Assembly (NCBI GenBank): GCA_030762895.1
Contig: CM061067.1
Span: 106,673,888-106,737,887 of the forward strand
Length of the DNA: 64,000 nt
Direction: 5' to 3'
Origin: Sophora flavescens
Lineage: Eukaryota > Streptophyta > Magnoliopsida > Fabales > Fabaceae
The position numbers and the translations under genes were made by a program. The notes beneath the pieces are model-generated. The model did not search any database and was not told where the DNA came from. It worked only from the letters and a program-made list of their open reading frames with translations. This document shows positions 23,690 to 35,405 of the stretch, one piece after another. Position 1 is the first letter of the stretch. Every line of letters begins with the position of its first letter.

Positions 23690-25831
23690 CAGTTATTTCA
23701 TGCGATAGAACCCTACCCCCTTTTACTCTCTCTGGCTCATTTTTTTTCTCACGACACCCATACCCCTCCTTTCTTCTTCCTTTCTTTTCTTTCTTTTCTT
23801 CATTCTCCCTCAGCTTCATTTTTCTCCACCCTCTCCCTTGCTCTCAGCTGCACGCCACCACCCCTTGGACGTCCGTCGTCGTCCAGCCGTGCTCCGCCTG
23901 GGAGGTCACCGTCTGGTTGTGCCTGGTAGCGGAGAAGACGACACGCGTTCTGCTTCATTTCACTTCTCCTGTTCACGTCGCGCCTCCGCCACAGGTTAGC
24001 CTTCCGGTGCTGTCGAAGGCCGTTCGAGAGCCGTCCGACCACCGGACCTGGTAGGGAGCCGCACGTAGGGTCGTTTGATTTCTTCCTGAACTGTTGTAGC
24101 AGCGCGAAAATGGAGCTCTGCCGCTGTCTCTGGTCGTCCGCCGTCATCACCACATTGGGTTGTCGTCACAGTACCTCTTCCCTTCTCCTGGGGTAAGTGA
24201 AATCTCATCTATTTTGCTCAGATTCAGAAAAACCCCAAATTGATTTTAAAACCCTAAACCCTAGCTTTTGAATTCAGAGTTTAATTTTGAAATTGAACCT
24301 TGTTTTGTGCAATTGGGACTATTAATTAGTTATTCCCTAAATCAATTTCATCATTCTTTAACTAGATTGATTTCTCCCAAATTTCTCTATGAACCCTAAA
24401 GCCCCAATCTGATTTTTATTTGAAATTGGTTATGTTTTCTGAAATTAATTATGTTGTTATATAATTGGGACTGTCAATTTATGTATACCAAACTGATTTT
24501 GTAATCTTATGATAAAATCTCATTTTGCCTAAATTGTGGTGACGAGCACTATTTTGCCCAAATCTGATTTCTGTTGAATGTTCATTTGCACAGATTGAAA
24601 TCTGATTTCTGTTGAATGTTCATTTGCGCAGATTGAACAAGGTACCAATAACTACTTTGACTTTTCATGAAACCATCTTTGAATCTTCTATGTTATGAAA
24701 TTATAAAATTCAGTGCTAATTATTTGTGTTACAGTCATATAGATGAGATGCAATTATTAGTTATTATTGTAATTTAGTTTGTGATAGTTTCAATTGTGGC
24801 TACCCTTCTGTGAAAAGAATGCAAATTTGTGAAGGTGTGTTTTTTGTTGTGGGGACTTTACATGAATGATATAAAAAAGTTCCTTCTTCATGTTGTTGGT
24901 GTGGCCACTTGTACAAATTGTTTGCTTTCTTTGTTAGGTACATGGTTTTATTATACTATCTCTTGGTTTAGCCACTGAACCTTGTTTTGACAACACAACT
25001 GTATTAAGTGTCAGCGTTTGATGGCTTGGTGTTTTTATGAGGGGATTCAAGGAACTTGTAACTGTTTGTAGTATTGTTTGTCATGTTCTGCATGCAACTC
25101 TAGTTATGGTGCATTGGATTTGCATCAATAATTGTCAGCAATAATGGTTCCTCTCCAATTATTTATTCCATCTGAATCACAAATTTACTCTCAAGTCTAT
25201 ATGGAACTATGTGGCTCTCTAGTTACCCTCATTGGAAGCCTTTAATAGTTTGCAGGTAGTTGGTGAGGGAAAATATAGAGCACAAATATTTTATTTAGAA
25301 AAGAAAAAGAAATAAGAATGGTCAATTTTTGTAAAGTGTATCTTTGTGTTTTCTATCCTTGTCTATCTTATGCATAAGGTTTAACAATATATTACACTGG
25401 TTTACTTGGTTAATTGACATGCTTTTATTTTTTTCAATGTTTGATATCTAAATATGAACCGTTTCCCTACAGTACGTACATTCATGGTTTGGCTGCCAGA
25501 GGAGTTCATTATTTACATAGGCCTGCCCCTATTCTACAAGATGTTGGTTTTATTATTGTAATGTGGTTAATAGTTTCAGCTTTTTACTATATCTGTTATA
25601 TTTACCCACATGAGAAATTGCATTAGGATTGAAGTTTCGATAGTAAAGACAGCCTCCGTTTGCTTATTTAAAACTTGATATTATTATCTCTTCAATATCA
25701 GGTTTAATCCAGTGTTGTTTTACTCTCTATTTAGATGACAACGACGATGATATGATGATGAGGAGGAGATGATGGATGATGTTCTAGATGAAGAAGAAGA
25801 GTTTAGTGATCAAAGTAACAATGAGGAATAA
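23690..25831 (+). pseudogene. Relic or captured gene inside the CACTA-like element
   Basis: A TC-rich leader (23680-23850) is followed by a GC-rich block (23850-24190) unlike its AT-rich surroundings, then GTAAGTG at 24194 resembling a splice donor, then intron-like AT-rich sequence. At 25760-25831 an acidic reading frame (DEEEMMDDVLDEEEEF...NNEE, stop) looks like a final exon. The pattern fits a spliced gene, either the element's own TNPA-like gene or a captured host fragment. No domain was recognised and no full frame can be assembled by eye. Confidence 0.4.
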
Positions 25832-26224
25832 ATTTATGTCTTTGATGTTTGTAATGATATTTTAATGCTTTGAATCTTAATATATCATTCTTGTATTTCA
25901 AGATACTTTGTGTTTTTGTTTATTTTGAAGCTTGATACTTGTCTAGAGTGGTACCTTAATAATAATTATTTTATTAGTATATTATATTAGATTCCAAGTC
26001 CAGGTACCTAATTTGGTATGCATAATTATTTAAGTTTGACCCTTTTTTATTAATAAACATAATTTGTTTATCAAGAAATATTATTTAAATATGATTATCT
26101 AATCCGTGGGAAATCTGTCCAAAATAATATCATAACATTTGTCTGAAATCCGTCCAGAATTTGCATGAATAGCAATATTGAATCCGTCTGAAATTCGTCC
26201 GAAATTAAGCCCAATGTAATAGTG

Positions 26225-29200
26225 AAATGTTGGGTTTAAAACTCGGACGGAAATCGGTTGCGTTTTTTTACTGACAGTATAATTTTATACTTGCAGAAAA
26301 CCCTAATTTGACCCAAAACTGAAATTTGTAGAATTTTTTTATATTTTGTCTGTGAGTAATTCTAATTCCCAAATTTCATATCATAAATAAAATATTATGT
26401 GTAGTCGGGTGAATTTTGGCGAAAGTTCAAACGGAAAACAGTCGGTATTTTCACTGACAGTAAGATTTTAATGATAATAAAACCTAATTTTGACTCGTGA
26501 ACGAAATGAGTTATTATTCAATCATATTTACAATGATTCTGGTTAGTTTGAAAATTTTCAACCAAAAACGAGATATTACGCTTTGATTCGGGCGTAAAAC
26601 CCTAATCGGGAAACTGACAGAGTCGAAAACGGAACTGTAGAGACCCGTCAAGATATCGGGACAACGAGTCATACATGATGACTCATGGAGGATGAGTCAC
26701 CAAGCATTTATGATCATCAAATGCTAGTAATCATGACTTTTATGTAAAATGACCAAAATACCCCCAAGCTTTTGCGGTTATTAACAAGACACATCTACTC
26801 ACTCTTAACTACTCATTTTACATGGTTGTAAACCTCTCACATCTCCTCAATTTCGTGCAGCCATATATACTAAACCATACCTATTTCATTTTGCTTTCGT
26901 TTCATCATTTTCCCCATAAAAACCGAAATCGGGTAAATGACGATGTTGAGTACGGGATTTCCGGGAACCGCTAATGGATGGGATCAATGAGTCGTGGATG
27001 ACTCATTAGATGTGGACCAAAATCAGCCACAGCTACATTAATTGTGAGCCACATACTTTTTAACCCTAGTTAGTAATATAACCCTAGTTAAGTTAACTAT
27101 TAACTATGATTAAGCTTATATTGATTAAATATTCAAAAATCCCATTAAACCAATTCCTTATAACCAAACAAAGCCTAAATCTAGCCTATAAATACTCCTC
27201 AAAACCGTGGCCTCCCTCCCCCTTCACTCACTTCTTCATCTCTTCCATTTCTTCTGCACTTTTTCTTCAAAAACTCCATCGTTGTTCATGTACAACTTGA
27301 TCATTCTTTCACTTTCTTTTATTATCTAGAGGTAAACCCTCACTTCTATGATCTTAGTTATCTTCCTCATCTTCTTAACTCTCTTTATCATCCACTACTT
27401 CGGATTAGAGGAGAAGAATTGAGAGAGAAATCTCAATAGTTGCAAGAAGCCTTTGTTGGAAGCTTTGAAACCAAGTTGGAGCAGTCGTAGTGAGGGAATC
27501 GAAAACACTGTTCAACTGTTGGATCATTCCCAAATTTTAGAATAAGGTTCAATTCTTGTGGGTATTCATATCCAACGGTCGAAATTTGGAACATACCTAC
27601 ATAGTGTGAGATATGAGGCTCGGACAGTAGGCCTAAGAGGTAAGAAACTCAACCCAGATACCATCTAAGCTGTCACAAAAAGAATTACGATATGAGATGT
27701 TTAACCTTTGGATCGGGCTTAAACTTTGTGAGTAGGTTTAGGAAGGATCGTTATTCATTATTACCATTCTGTTTTCTAAATGGAGCTCTGTGGCCAGAGT
27801 AATAGAGCTCGAACAGTAGCCCTATTTTGGTAGCTTTTCCCTTGGATTCTTGAGCTTATTTTGAATCCGATTTTCCCTAAGTCCAGCCGTTGTTCTCATA
27901 AGTTTTTCCATCGATTTTGCCTCTTGATTCAAATAGATTTATTTATTTGAAATCCTATTGTTGATTCGGTTGGTATTTGGTGTTTCCGGCGAATTGTGTT
28001 ACTCGTATGTGTAATCGGGACGAAAAGTAGAATGCTGGATGTGTAAGGATGGATGGTGGCAGATTTGTGGATGTTGTTGGACAGCATGCTGAGGTTCCTG
28101 GCTGTACCATGGACGCACTCAGAGCTTGTACGGGAAAGCGCACACGTCAATCAGGTGGGGGAAAGTATCAACCTATCGTCGGAATCGATAAGTAGTAGAT
28201 TATATGATAATTGTGTAGGGCGACCTAAACCCTACTAGAAGTCGAGTAATCGACAAGACTAAAATCACATTGGAAACTATTTCTTTAAAACCAATGTTGA
28301 TTCGGGGATTGTAGATTTATCGACATTAAGGTTGATTTTATGATGTTGAGGATGTTTGGCTTTATTACTTATTTGATTTGATTGTGATGTGCTGGTTGTG
28401 ATAATTTGCTTTATGTGATATTTTATGATGTTTGAATATTTTGTTGATATTGTGTTATGCATGATCTGCTGGTTTTTAATATTTTATTTAGTGCATTTAA
28501 GCAAAGATATATGTGATTTGGAAGATATTTGTTTGGGTGTGAGGATAATGGTGACTTAGAGGTGCCTAACCTAAATGAGTTATTTTAAAGAGGAAGTGTG
28601 ACATAGAATATGTGTTAAGACTTTGATTGAAGGTTAAGGCACTAGGATGTTATTAATATGGGTTGGTGAGGTTCATGTATAGGTGTTGTTGTCCACAACC
28701 GTGTATTGGTAATATAATACACAAGGACAAAAGTGTATTGGTAATATAATACACAAGGACATCTATGTATTGGTAATATAATACACCGTGTATTGATAAT
28801 ATAATACACGTAAAACACATTTGTGTATTGGTAATATAATACACGTAAAACAAATATATGTATTGGTAATATAATACACCGTGTATTGGTAATATAATAC
28901 ACGTAAAACACATATGTGTATTGGTAATATAATACACCGTGTATTGGTAATATAATACACGTAAAATCAAGAGTTCTCGCGAGACCACTTCCACATTAGA
29001 AATAGGTGTGCAGCTATGGTGTCTTTGAGTAGCATGAGATTGAGGGTAGAGAATGATATATTAATTTGAGTATGCTATGTTAGTTAGGTGTTGAATGATG
29101 TTATGTCTGTGACAATTACTGTATAATATACTATTACTCTTTTTCGCCTTTTGATGATAGAACTGCTTCTTATCCCCTATATTTATGTATTTTTGTGGGT

Positions 29201-29612
29201 TACTTTACTTACATTAAAAGACCCGATGGAAGATTATGTTGCTGAGGAGTTGGATGAAACTCCTTATGAACCAGACGTTGGATGTCGAGGTGTGATCCAT
29301 GGTGATTAGAGTATAGATAGTATGGCCAGTGTGTTTAAGAAGTAATTTTTATATGTTTCTACTAAGTATGACTTTTATTTTAAGTTTATGCCTGTGAGGG
29401 CTCCTACTGAGAGGAAACCCTCAACAATGTTTTGTTAATGTAATAAATAAACATGTGTGTATTTATATATTACAACGTTGGTGTGTTTAATTTGTAGAAG
29501 TTATATGATTGTTATATAAGCTTTAATTTTTATGTATTTTCCCGTAACGATTAAGGAATAAATTAATAAGGTTTTAAGCTAATCAAACACCAGGGCACAA
29601 CGGGGTGTCTCA
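26225..29612 (+). repeat. Tekay-family LTR H, left-truncated, plus orientation
   Basis: Sequence from 26225 aligns by eye with solo LTR I from about 140 bp inside its start (GGGTTTAAAACTC, then ACTGACAGTA repeats) and runs to the LTR end ACGGGGTGTCTCA at 29612. The LTR start is missing; the CACTA-like element abuts there. The right edge meets the LTR of element E in opposite orientation. It contains the shared core block at 28150-28340 and the hairpin array at 28702-28962. No primer site follows, so it is probably a solo LTR or remnant. Confidence 0.75.
28702..28962. repeat. Array of nine near-palindromic 22-bp units in LTR H
   Basis: Each unit has arms GTGTATT and AATACAC around GGTAATAT. 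Spacing alternates between 0-1 bp and 11-15 bp (ACAAGGACA or GTAAAACACAT linkers). At the equivalent place in E and I only one or two diverged units are seen. Confidence 0.92.
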
Positions 29613-31883
29613 GACACTATAACTGCACAATCTAAAACTAAATTGGGACAACCCCGAAAGAACTTCGGACCTCGTGTGTTCCCAATACACGGTTGTGAAC
29701 AACAATACACATGAAACTCACTGACCCATATCAATAAGAACCTAGTGCCTCAAGCTTTCCTCAAAGCCTCCACTTACATTCTATGTCACATCACTTCTAT
29801 AAAATAATGGCTAGGCAACTCTAATTCATATTCAATCTCACACCCAAACAAATACCTCCGAACAACATATATCTTTACTTAAAATCAACTAAGCACAATA
29901 TTAAAAACCAGGCAGGTCATGCATAACACATTAGTCGGCAAACTATTCCAACAACAAAATATCACATAAAGCAATTCAATAATAAAAACGATAAAGTCAA
30001 TCAACCTCATATAAGATAAAATTATCCTAATGTCGATAAACCTACAATCCCCAAATCATCATTGTTATTTCAGAAAAGCATTCAATGTGATTTTGGTCTT
30101 GTCGATTACTCGACTACTAGTAGGGTTTAGGTCGTCCTACACAATTATTATAAAAAATACCACTTATCTATTCCGACGATAGCTTGATTCTTTTCCCCAC
30201 CTGAGTTAGCACCGTATCTCCAGAACTTCCGATCCTTGTTACTAAAATCACGAGTATCCGTTAACCTTCAACCAATCACAACATAACTACAATTAATCAA
30301 ACAAATCCAACTATGTCCACTTTATGCTTGGGTCGACCATTCAATTCAAATTAGGGCAAGGATCATTATCTTATTCTAATCGTTGGGATACTAGCTACTT
30401 AGGTCTTAGTTTGTTAGGATAAATTGCTATACTTTAAAAATATGAAATAAAAATTTCCCAACCTCTTAGGGTAAGTTTCGGCCTTAAAGAGCAAAATGGT
30501 TTAGAAAATTTAGTTGGATTCAAGCTCTTGGATTTAGATATTACAAGTACTAGAGAGCTCAAATCAAGCATTAGATTTCAAAAAGAAAAAAAAAATCAAC
30601 AAACCTTTTTTCATACAAATTTCGACCAACTAAGGAAAATAGGGGTAGGAATTTATTTTGATTTCAAGTTTCTAGATATAACAACTATAGGTTTTAAGGA
30701 GTTAAGATCAAGTGTCATACTTTAAAGATTGAACAAAATCTCATTTGCCCAAAAATTCCTAGATTCTGCCTCACTAAGAAAGGTAGGAAGGAAAATGATT
30801 TTGCTTACATGCTCTTAGATGACGAAAGTAGAAGATATAACAAGATCATAGCAATTGGTTTCACATTAAAATGATTTTTCTACAATTTTCTAGAAATATT
30901 TGAAATTCTAGATCTAAGAATGAAAAGCTCACGAAATAGGAAGAACAAGATCTTAAGAATAGAAGAGATGATATGGATGATCATGTTACCTCAAGTGTGT
31001 GAAGGAAAGGAAGAAAAGATGATGATCTTGGCAAGTTTAAATCAAAGTGTGAAGGTGTGAAGTAGAGCTCTTGAACTATGACTTGTGTTCTTTGTGTTTA
31101 TGAGAAAAAAATGAAGAAGAAATGAGTAAGGGGGAAGGGAGGGGAGGTTGTGGGTTTGGGGTAGAAATCGGAGAGATTTTTTCTCACTTAGGCCTTGTTT
31201 GGATCAATTAGAAACAATTAATAGGTTTTGTGATTATTAAATCATATTATAATTTAACTATAGTTAATAATTAACTTAACTAGGATTAATTGATAACTAT
31301 GGTTAAAATTATGTGGTCCATAATTTATGAAGGGTGTGACTGATTTTGAGCCTCAAAAACTAACCTTGGTTCCTTAACCATGGTTAAAATTTAACTAACA
31401 TCGGTTAAGTTAAGCTAGGGGCATTTTGGTTATTTCACTTGAAAACTCATAATCACAAATATTTAATGCTTGTCTCCTTGTCCCCTCAGCTACATTAATT
31501 GTTTCTAATACCTCAGCTCCATACTCGACTCCGTCGTTCACCCGACTTATTCCCCGACTTAGGTTTTACGCGTTTTTCTTAAGGATTACGTCCGAATAAA
31601 AATAATATTTCATTTTCGATCGAAAATTTTTAAAATAACCAAACTCGTTGGAAATATGATTTAAACATAAACCATTTCGTTCACGAGTCAAAATTAGGGT
31701 TTCTGCTCAGTAAAATCTTACTGTCAGTGAAAACACAGACCAGTTTCACCGTAACCCTCTACCATAAGGTACAGTATGAATATGATTTTGTTTTATCCAA
31801 AATCATTTTCTCAGTCTCGGATAAAAATATAATTAAATATATTTTTACTGTTAAAACAATGTAATTAAAAACAGGCTGTTACA
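29613..31883 (-). repeat. 3' LTR of element E, truncated
   Basis: Collinear with the 5' LTR from its position about 37379 to the end (CAGGCTGTTACA at 31883). About 770 bp of the outer end is missing at the junction with LTR H. Relative to the 5' LTR it lacks about 24 bp near 31735 (TCCGTCTGAGTTTTAAACCC). Confidence 0.88.
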
Positions 31884-32799
31884 TTACTACCCCTCTTAGA
31901 AAAAAAATTTCGTCCTCAGAATTTATATACCGTAAAAGATGTGGATATTGTTGTTGCATATTTACTTCACGTTCCCAAGTAGTATCTCCATTAATTACAT
32001 CCCATATAACCTTAACCAAAGGAATTTGTCTACCCCGAGGTTCCTTATTCCTTCTGTCGGCTATCTTAACAGGTAAAGCCTCAGACTCTAGATTCTCTTG
32101 AAGTTGTATATATTCAGACTCAATAACATGTGAAGAATCAGGATAGTATTTTCTCAACTGAGAAACATGAAAGGCGTCATGAAGGTTAGCAGGGTTAGGG
32201 GGTAAAGCAATATGGTAAGATACTGGACCAATCCTTCGAAGAATCTAGAAAGGTCCGATAAATCTTGGAGTAAGTTTTCTAGTTTTGATAGTCCTGCCAA
32301 TTTCGGTCTTCGGAGTGACTCTCAAGAACAAGTGATCACCCTCCTGGAATTCTAAAGGTCTCCTCCTCTTGTTACTGTAGCTCCTTTGCCTATCTTGTGC
32401 TTCCTTCATCTTTTCCCTTATCTTCCTAACTTGTTCCGTAGTCTGTTGCACCACATCTGGACCCAAGACTTGGTTTTCGCCAATCTCATACCAACATAAC
32501 GGGGTCCTACAGTTCCTACCATACAAAACCTCATACGGTGCCATTCCAATAATGCTGTGAAAACTATTGTTGTAAGTAAATTCAATGAATGGAAAAAACT
32601 CATCCCAACTGCCAGTATGGTCTAGTACACAGGCTCTCAAGAGATCTTCTAATGACTGAATTGCCCTCTCTGATTGTCCATATGTCTGAGGATGATAAGC
32701 AGAACTCATTCTCAATTTTGTCCCCAAGGCATTGTGCAACTGTCTCCAAAATCTAGATGTGAATCTAGGATCTCGGTCTGAGACAATGCTTGACGGCAT
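31879..32799 (-). pseudogene. Integrase core end and chromodomain of element E
   Basis: The minus strand begins MPSSIVSDRDPRFTSRFW (second catalytic Asp), then SAYHPQTYGQSERAIQSLED (catalytic Glu; HPQTDGQ is usual, so D to Y), FTYNNSFHSIIGMAPYEVLY, a linker, a stop after RFIGPF, HDAFHVSQLRKYYPD, and a chromodomain with LPVKIADRRNKEPRG, PLVKVIWDV and TTWERE. The chromodomain would target integration by binding histone marks. The stop codon TAA is formed by the first bases of the LTR. Confidence 0.92.
31884..31899 (-). other. Polypurine tract of element E
   Basis: The minus strand reads AAGAGGGGTAGTAA directly before the LTR start TGTAACAG. It lies inside the end of the pol reading frame (RGVVM). 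Confidence 0.85.
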
Positions 32800-32985
32800 G
32801 CCATGTAACCTAACAACTTATTTGATATAAATCTGGGTCAACTTCTCTAAACTATCACTCTCACCAATAGGTAAGAAGTGAGCACACTTCGTCAACCTAT
32901 CAATGATAACCCAAATCGTATCATGTTTCTTAGGAGTTCATGGTAATCCAACCACAAAATCCATAGCGATGCTATCCCATTTCCA

Positions 32986-33873
32986 TTATGGGATATCCAA
33001 CGATTGTAATAACCCTACCGGCTTTTGATGTTCAATCTTAGCCTTCTGACACACCAGGCAAGATAACACATACTCTGCTACCTCTTTCTTCATCATCGTC
33101 CACCAAAACATTTTCGTCAAATCCCGATACATCTTAGTGGATCTAGGATGAAAAATCAACCTACTCTTATGTACTTCTTCTAATATCATTTTCCTAAGTT
33201 CTAAATCCTCTGGCACACATATTCTATCCCTAAACCTTAGCACACCATCTGTTCCTCTACTAAACACAAAAATATTACCCTCATCTATACCTCTACTTAT
33301 CTCTTGTAGATATAGATCCTGAACTTGTTTATCCTTAAGATGTCTCATAAAATCACTACTAATAGTGATCATACCTAAGCAAATTTTATCATCAACCAAC
33401 TCCATTCCTAATTTCAAATCTATGAACTGTTCCAGTAATTCCAACTCTTTAACCATCATCGCGGATACATGCAATGATTTCTTACTCAAGGCATCCCCTA
33501 CAACATTCTCCTTCCCAGGATGGTACAGTAAATAAAACTCATAGTCTTTGATAAACTCCATCCATCTCCGCTGTCTCATATTTAACTCTTTTTGGTCGAA
33601 TAGATACTTCTGACTTTTATGATCACTGTAAACGTTAAACTTCGCTCCATACAGAAAGTGTTGCCATATATTCAATGCGAACACTGTGGCTGCTAACTCC
33701 AAATCACGAGTCGGATAATTCCTCTCATGAATTCTAAATTGTCTGGAAGCATAAGCCACAACTCTTCCCTCTTGCATTAGAACAAAACCTAGACCTTGGT
33801 ATGACGCATCACAGTATACGTCAAACTGTCCTAACGGATCGGGTAAAGTCAAGACATGTGATGCAGTCAACAT
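32986..33873 (-). pseudogene. RNase H and integrase N-terminal domain of element E
   Basis: 296 codons open. RNase H: VYCDASYQGLGFVLMQ, YASRQFRIHERNYPT, DLELAATVFAL and VYSDHKSQKYLF, with HPGKENVVGDALSKK at its end. Integrase zinc domain: HKSRLIFHPRSTKMYRDL ... YVLSCLVCQKAKIEHQKP, where the usual HPG reads HPR. A stop after LDIP and others in the next 190 bp separate it from the integrase core. The second partner of the RNase H site appears retained. Confidence 0.93.
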
Positions 33874-33942
33874 GTCCTTCAGCTTTTGGAAACTCTGCTC
33901 ACACTTGTCCGTCCATAAAAAAGCTGTATTTTTCCTCGTTAA

Positions 33943-34662
33943 CTACATCATAGGCAACACAATCTTCGAGAATCCCTCTATGAACCTCTGGTAATATCCA
34001 GCTAGTCCTAAGAAACTCCGTACTTCACTTAGCGACTTAGGTCGTTCCCACTTAAGAACTGCCTCAACCTTATCTGGATCTATTACTATACCTTCCTTGT
34101 TGATCACATGTCCAAGAAATTGGACTTCTTCCATCCAAAACTCACACTGGGAAAGTTTAGCATAAAGATGCCCATCCTTTAGAACTTGCAGCACCGCTCT
34201 CAAATGTTCCTCATGATCTTCCCATGAACACTGCTGGCGCGTTAGTCACACCGAAAGGCATAACTAACTACTCGTAATGTCAATACCTTGTCCTAAAAGC
34301 CGTTTTGAGTATATCTTCCTTCCTTACTCTAATCTGATGGTATCTGGATCTCAAATCAATCTTGGAAAATACTGCTGCTCCTTTCAGTTGATCCACCAGA
34401 TCATCTATCCTAGGCAACATATACTTATTCTTAACTGTTTCCTTCTTCAATTGTCTGTAATCCATGCACAACCTAGCATTCTCTCTTTCTTCTTAACAAA
34501 CAATACTGGAGCTCCCCACGGTGAAACACTCGGTCTTATGAACTCTTTTCCCAACATGTCATCCAACTGTTTCTCTAACACAGTCAATTCTACAGGTGAC
34601 ATTCGATAAGGCGCTATAAATATAGGTCTTGTCCCCGGTACAAGATCTATGGTGAATTTCAC
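33943..34662 (-). pseudogene. Reverse transcriptase of element E, catalytic box deleted
   Basis: Readable segments: IDLVPGTRPIFIAPYRMSP, EFIRPSVSPWGAPVLFVKKK, frameshift, CMDYRQLKKETVKNKY, LPRIDDLVDQLKGAAVFSKI, LRSRYHQIRV, then LVMPFGVTNAPAVF near 34224-34262. The next recognisable segment is LRAVLQVLKDGHLYAKLSQC. The normal stretch between, with the catalytic (F/Y)-x-DD box, is absent and replaced by about 25 bp. RT of this copy cannot be active. Confidence 0.92.
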
Positions 34663-34751
34663 CTCTCTCTCTCTGGTGGCAAACCTGGTACGCCAGGAGG
34701 AAAAACTTCAGGAAACTCTCTCGCAATAGGCATAGAATCTATACTAGGAGT

Positions 34752-35405
34752 CTAATTAGCTTCCACTGCGAACAAAATCACATACTGCCGAGAATCATTA
34801 CTCCTCATGGATACTCCTTCATTGGAAGATACTATACTATAGGACTCAAGAAATGATAAGGTCTTACTAGAACAATCTAGCATTACATGGTTAGCCAAAA
34901 GCCAATCCATGCAAAGGATAACATCTATCTGTTGCATAGGCAAACAGACAAGATCTATAGTAAATGTCCTATTCTCAACAAGTATAGGACACTGTAAACA
35001 AACAGACATAGTAGTCAAAGTATTACTAGTTGGAGTAGATACTGTAAGGGTATAAGTTAATTGAGAAGTAGTTAATTTTTAATTATCTACACACTCACAC
35101 GAAATAAATGAATGTGTAGTGCCTGAGTCAAATAATACATACGAGAGTCTACCAGCTATCAAACACATACCTTGTATAAGATCCGTAGACTGAGAGGATT
35201 CATATCCCCTCACGGTAAATACTCTTCCAGTGGCCTGATGTCTAGCCACTTGTTGTCCTGCTGTTGGGACTTTTCTTCCAGCTCCATTTCTATTGCCTCC
35301 AGCTCCTATACCGCAGCTGCCAGCTGTTGAATAGTCCGCTGAATGCATTTTCGAGCCATATGACCTGGCTTCCCATAGTTGTAACAACTGGGTCTCTCCC
35401 TTCAA
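34752..35405 (-). pseudogene. Aspartic protease region of element E
   Basis: The minus strand gives GRVFTVRGYESSQSTDLIQG, then the active site YVLFDSGTTHSFIS near 35100-35140, a stop, then PILVENRTFTIDLVCLPMQQ and IDVILCMDWLLANHVMLDCS, the flap and C-terminal motifs of the retropepsin. One stop and a frame change divide it. Confidence 0.88.

Larger units (their letters stand above)
22587..26224. mobile_element. Non-autonomous CACTA-like (En/Spm) element
   Basis: Left end CACTAGAAAACTTG; right end CCCAATGTAATAGTG (CACTATTACA reversed). Both sides carry the same subterminal words, CCGTCTGAAAT and CGTCCGAAAATT: as a tandem array on the left (22600-23190) and a few diverged copies on the right (26100-26200). 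No transposase domain is present. The flanking triplets (CAC and AAA) do not match, so the insertion cannot be confirmed and one border may be rearranged. Confidence 0.6.

Noticed and set aside
23563..24208. 163-codon and 117-codon frames in the GC-rich block
   Set aside because: High GC content and TC-rich leader make chance open frames; neither has a recognisable domain. The block is kept only as a possible exon relic.
28642..28994. Repetitive peptide frames (ITNTRCIILPIH-type repeats) on the minus strand
   Set aside because: They are translations of the hairpin array in LTR H; the periodic DNA produces open frames in several phases.
30528..30725. 65-codon frame repeated almost identically at 38363-38560
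   Set aside because: The two copies are equivalent positions of E's 3' and 5' LTRs; shared by LTR duplication, with no protein evidence.
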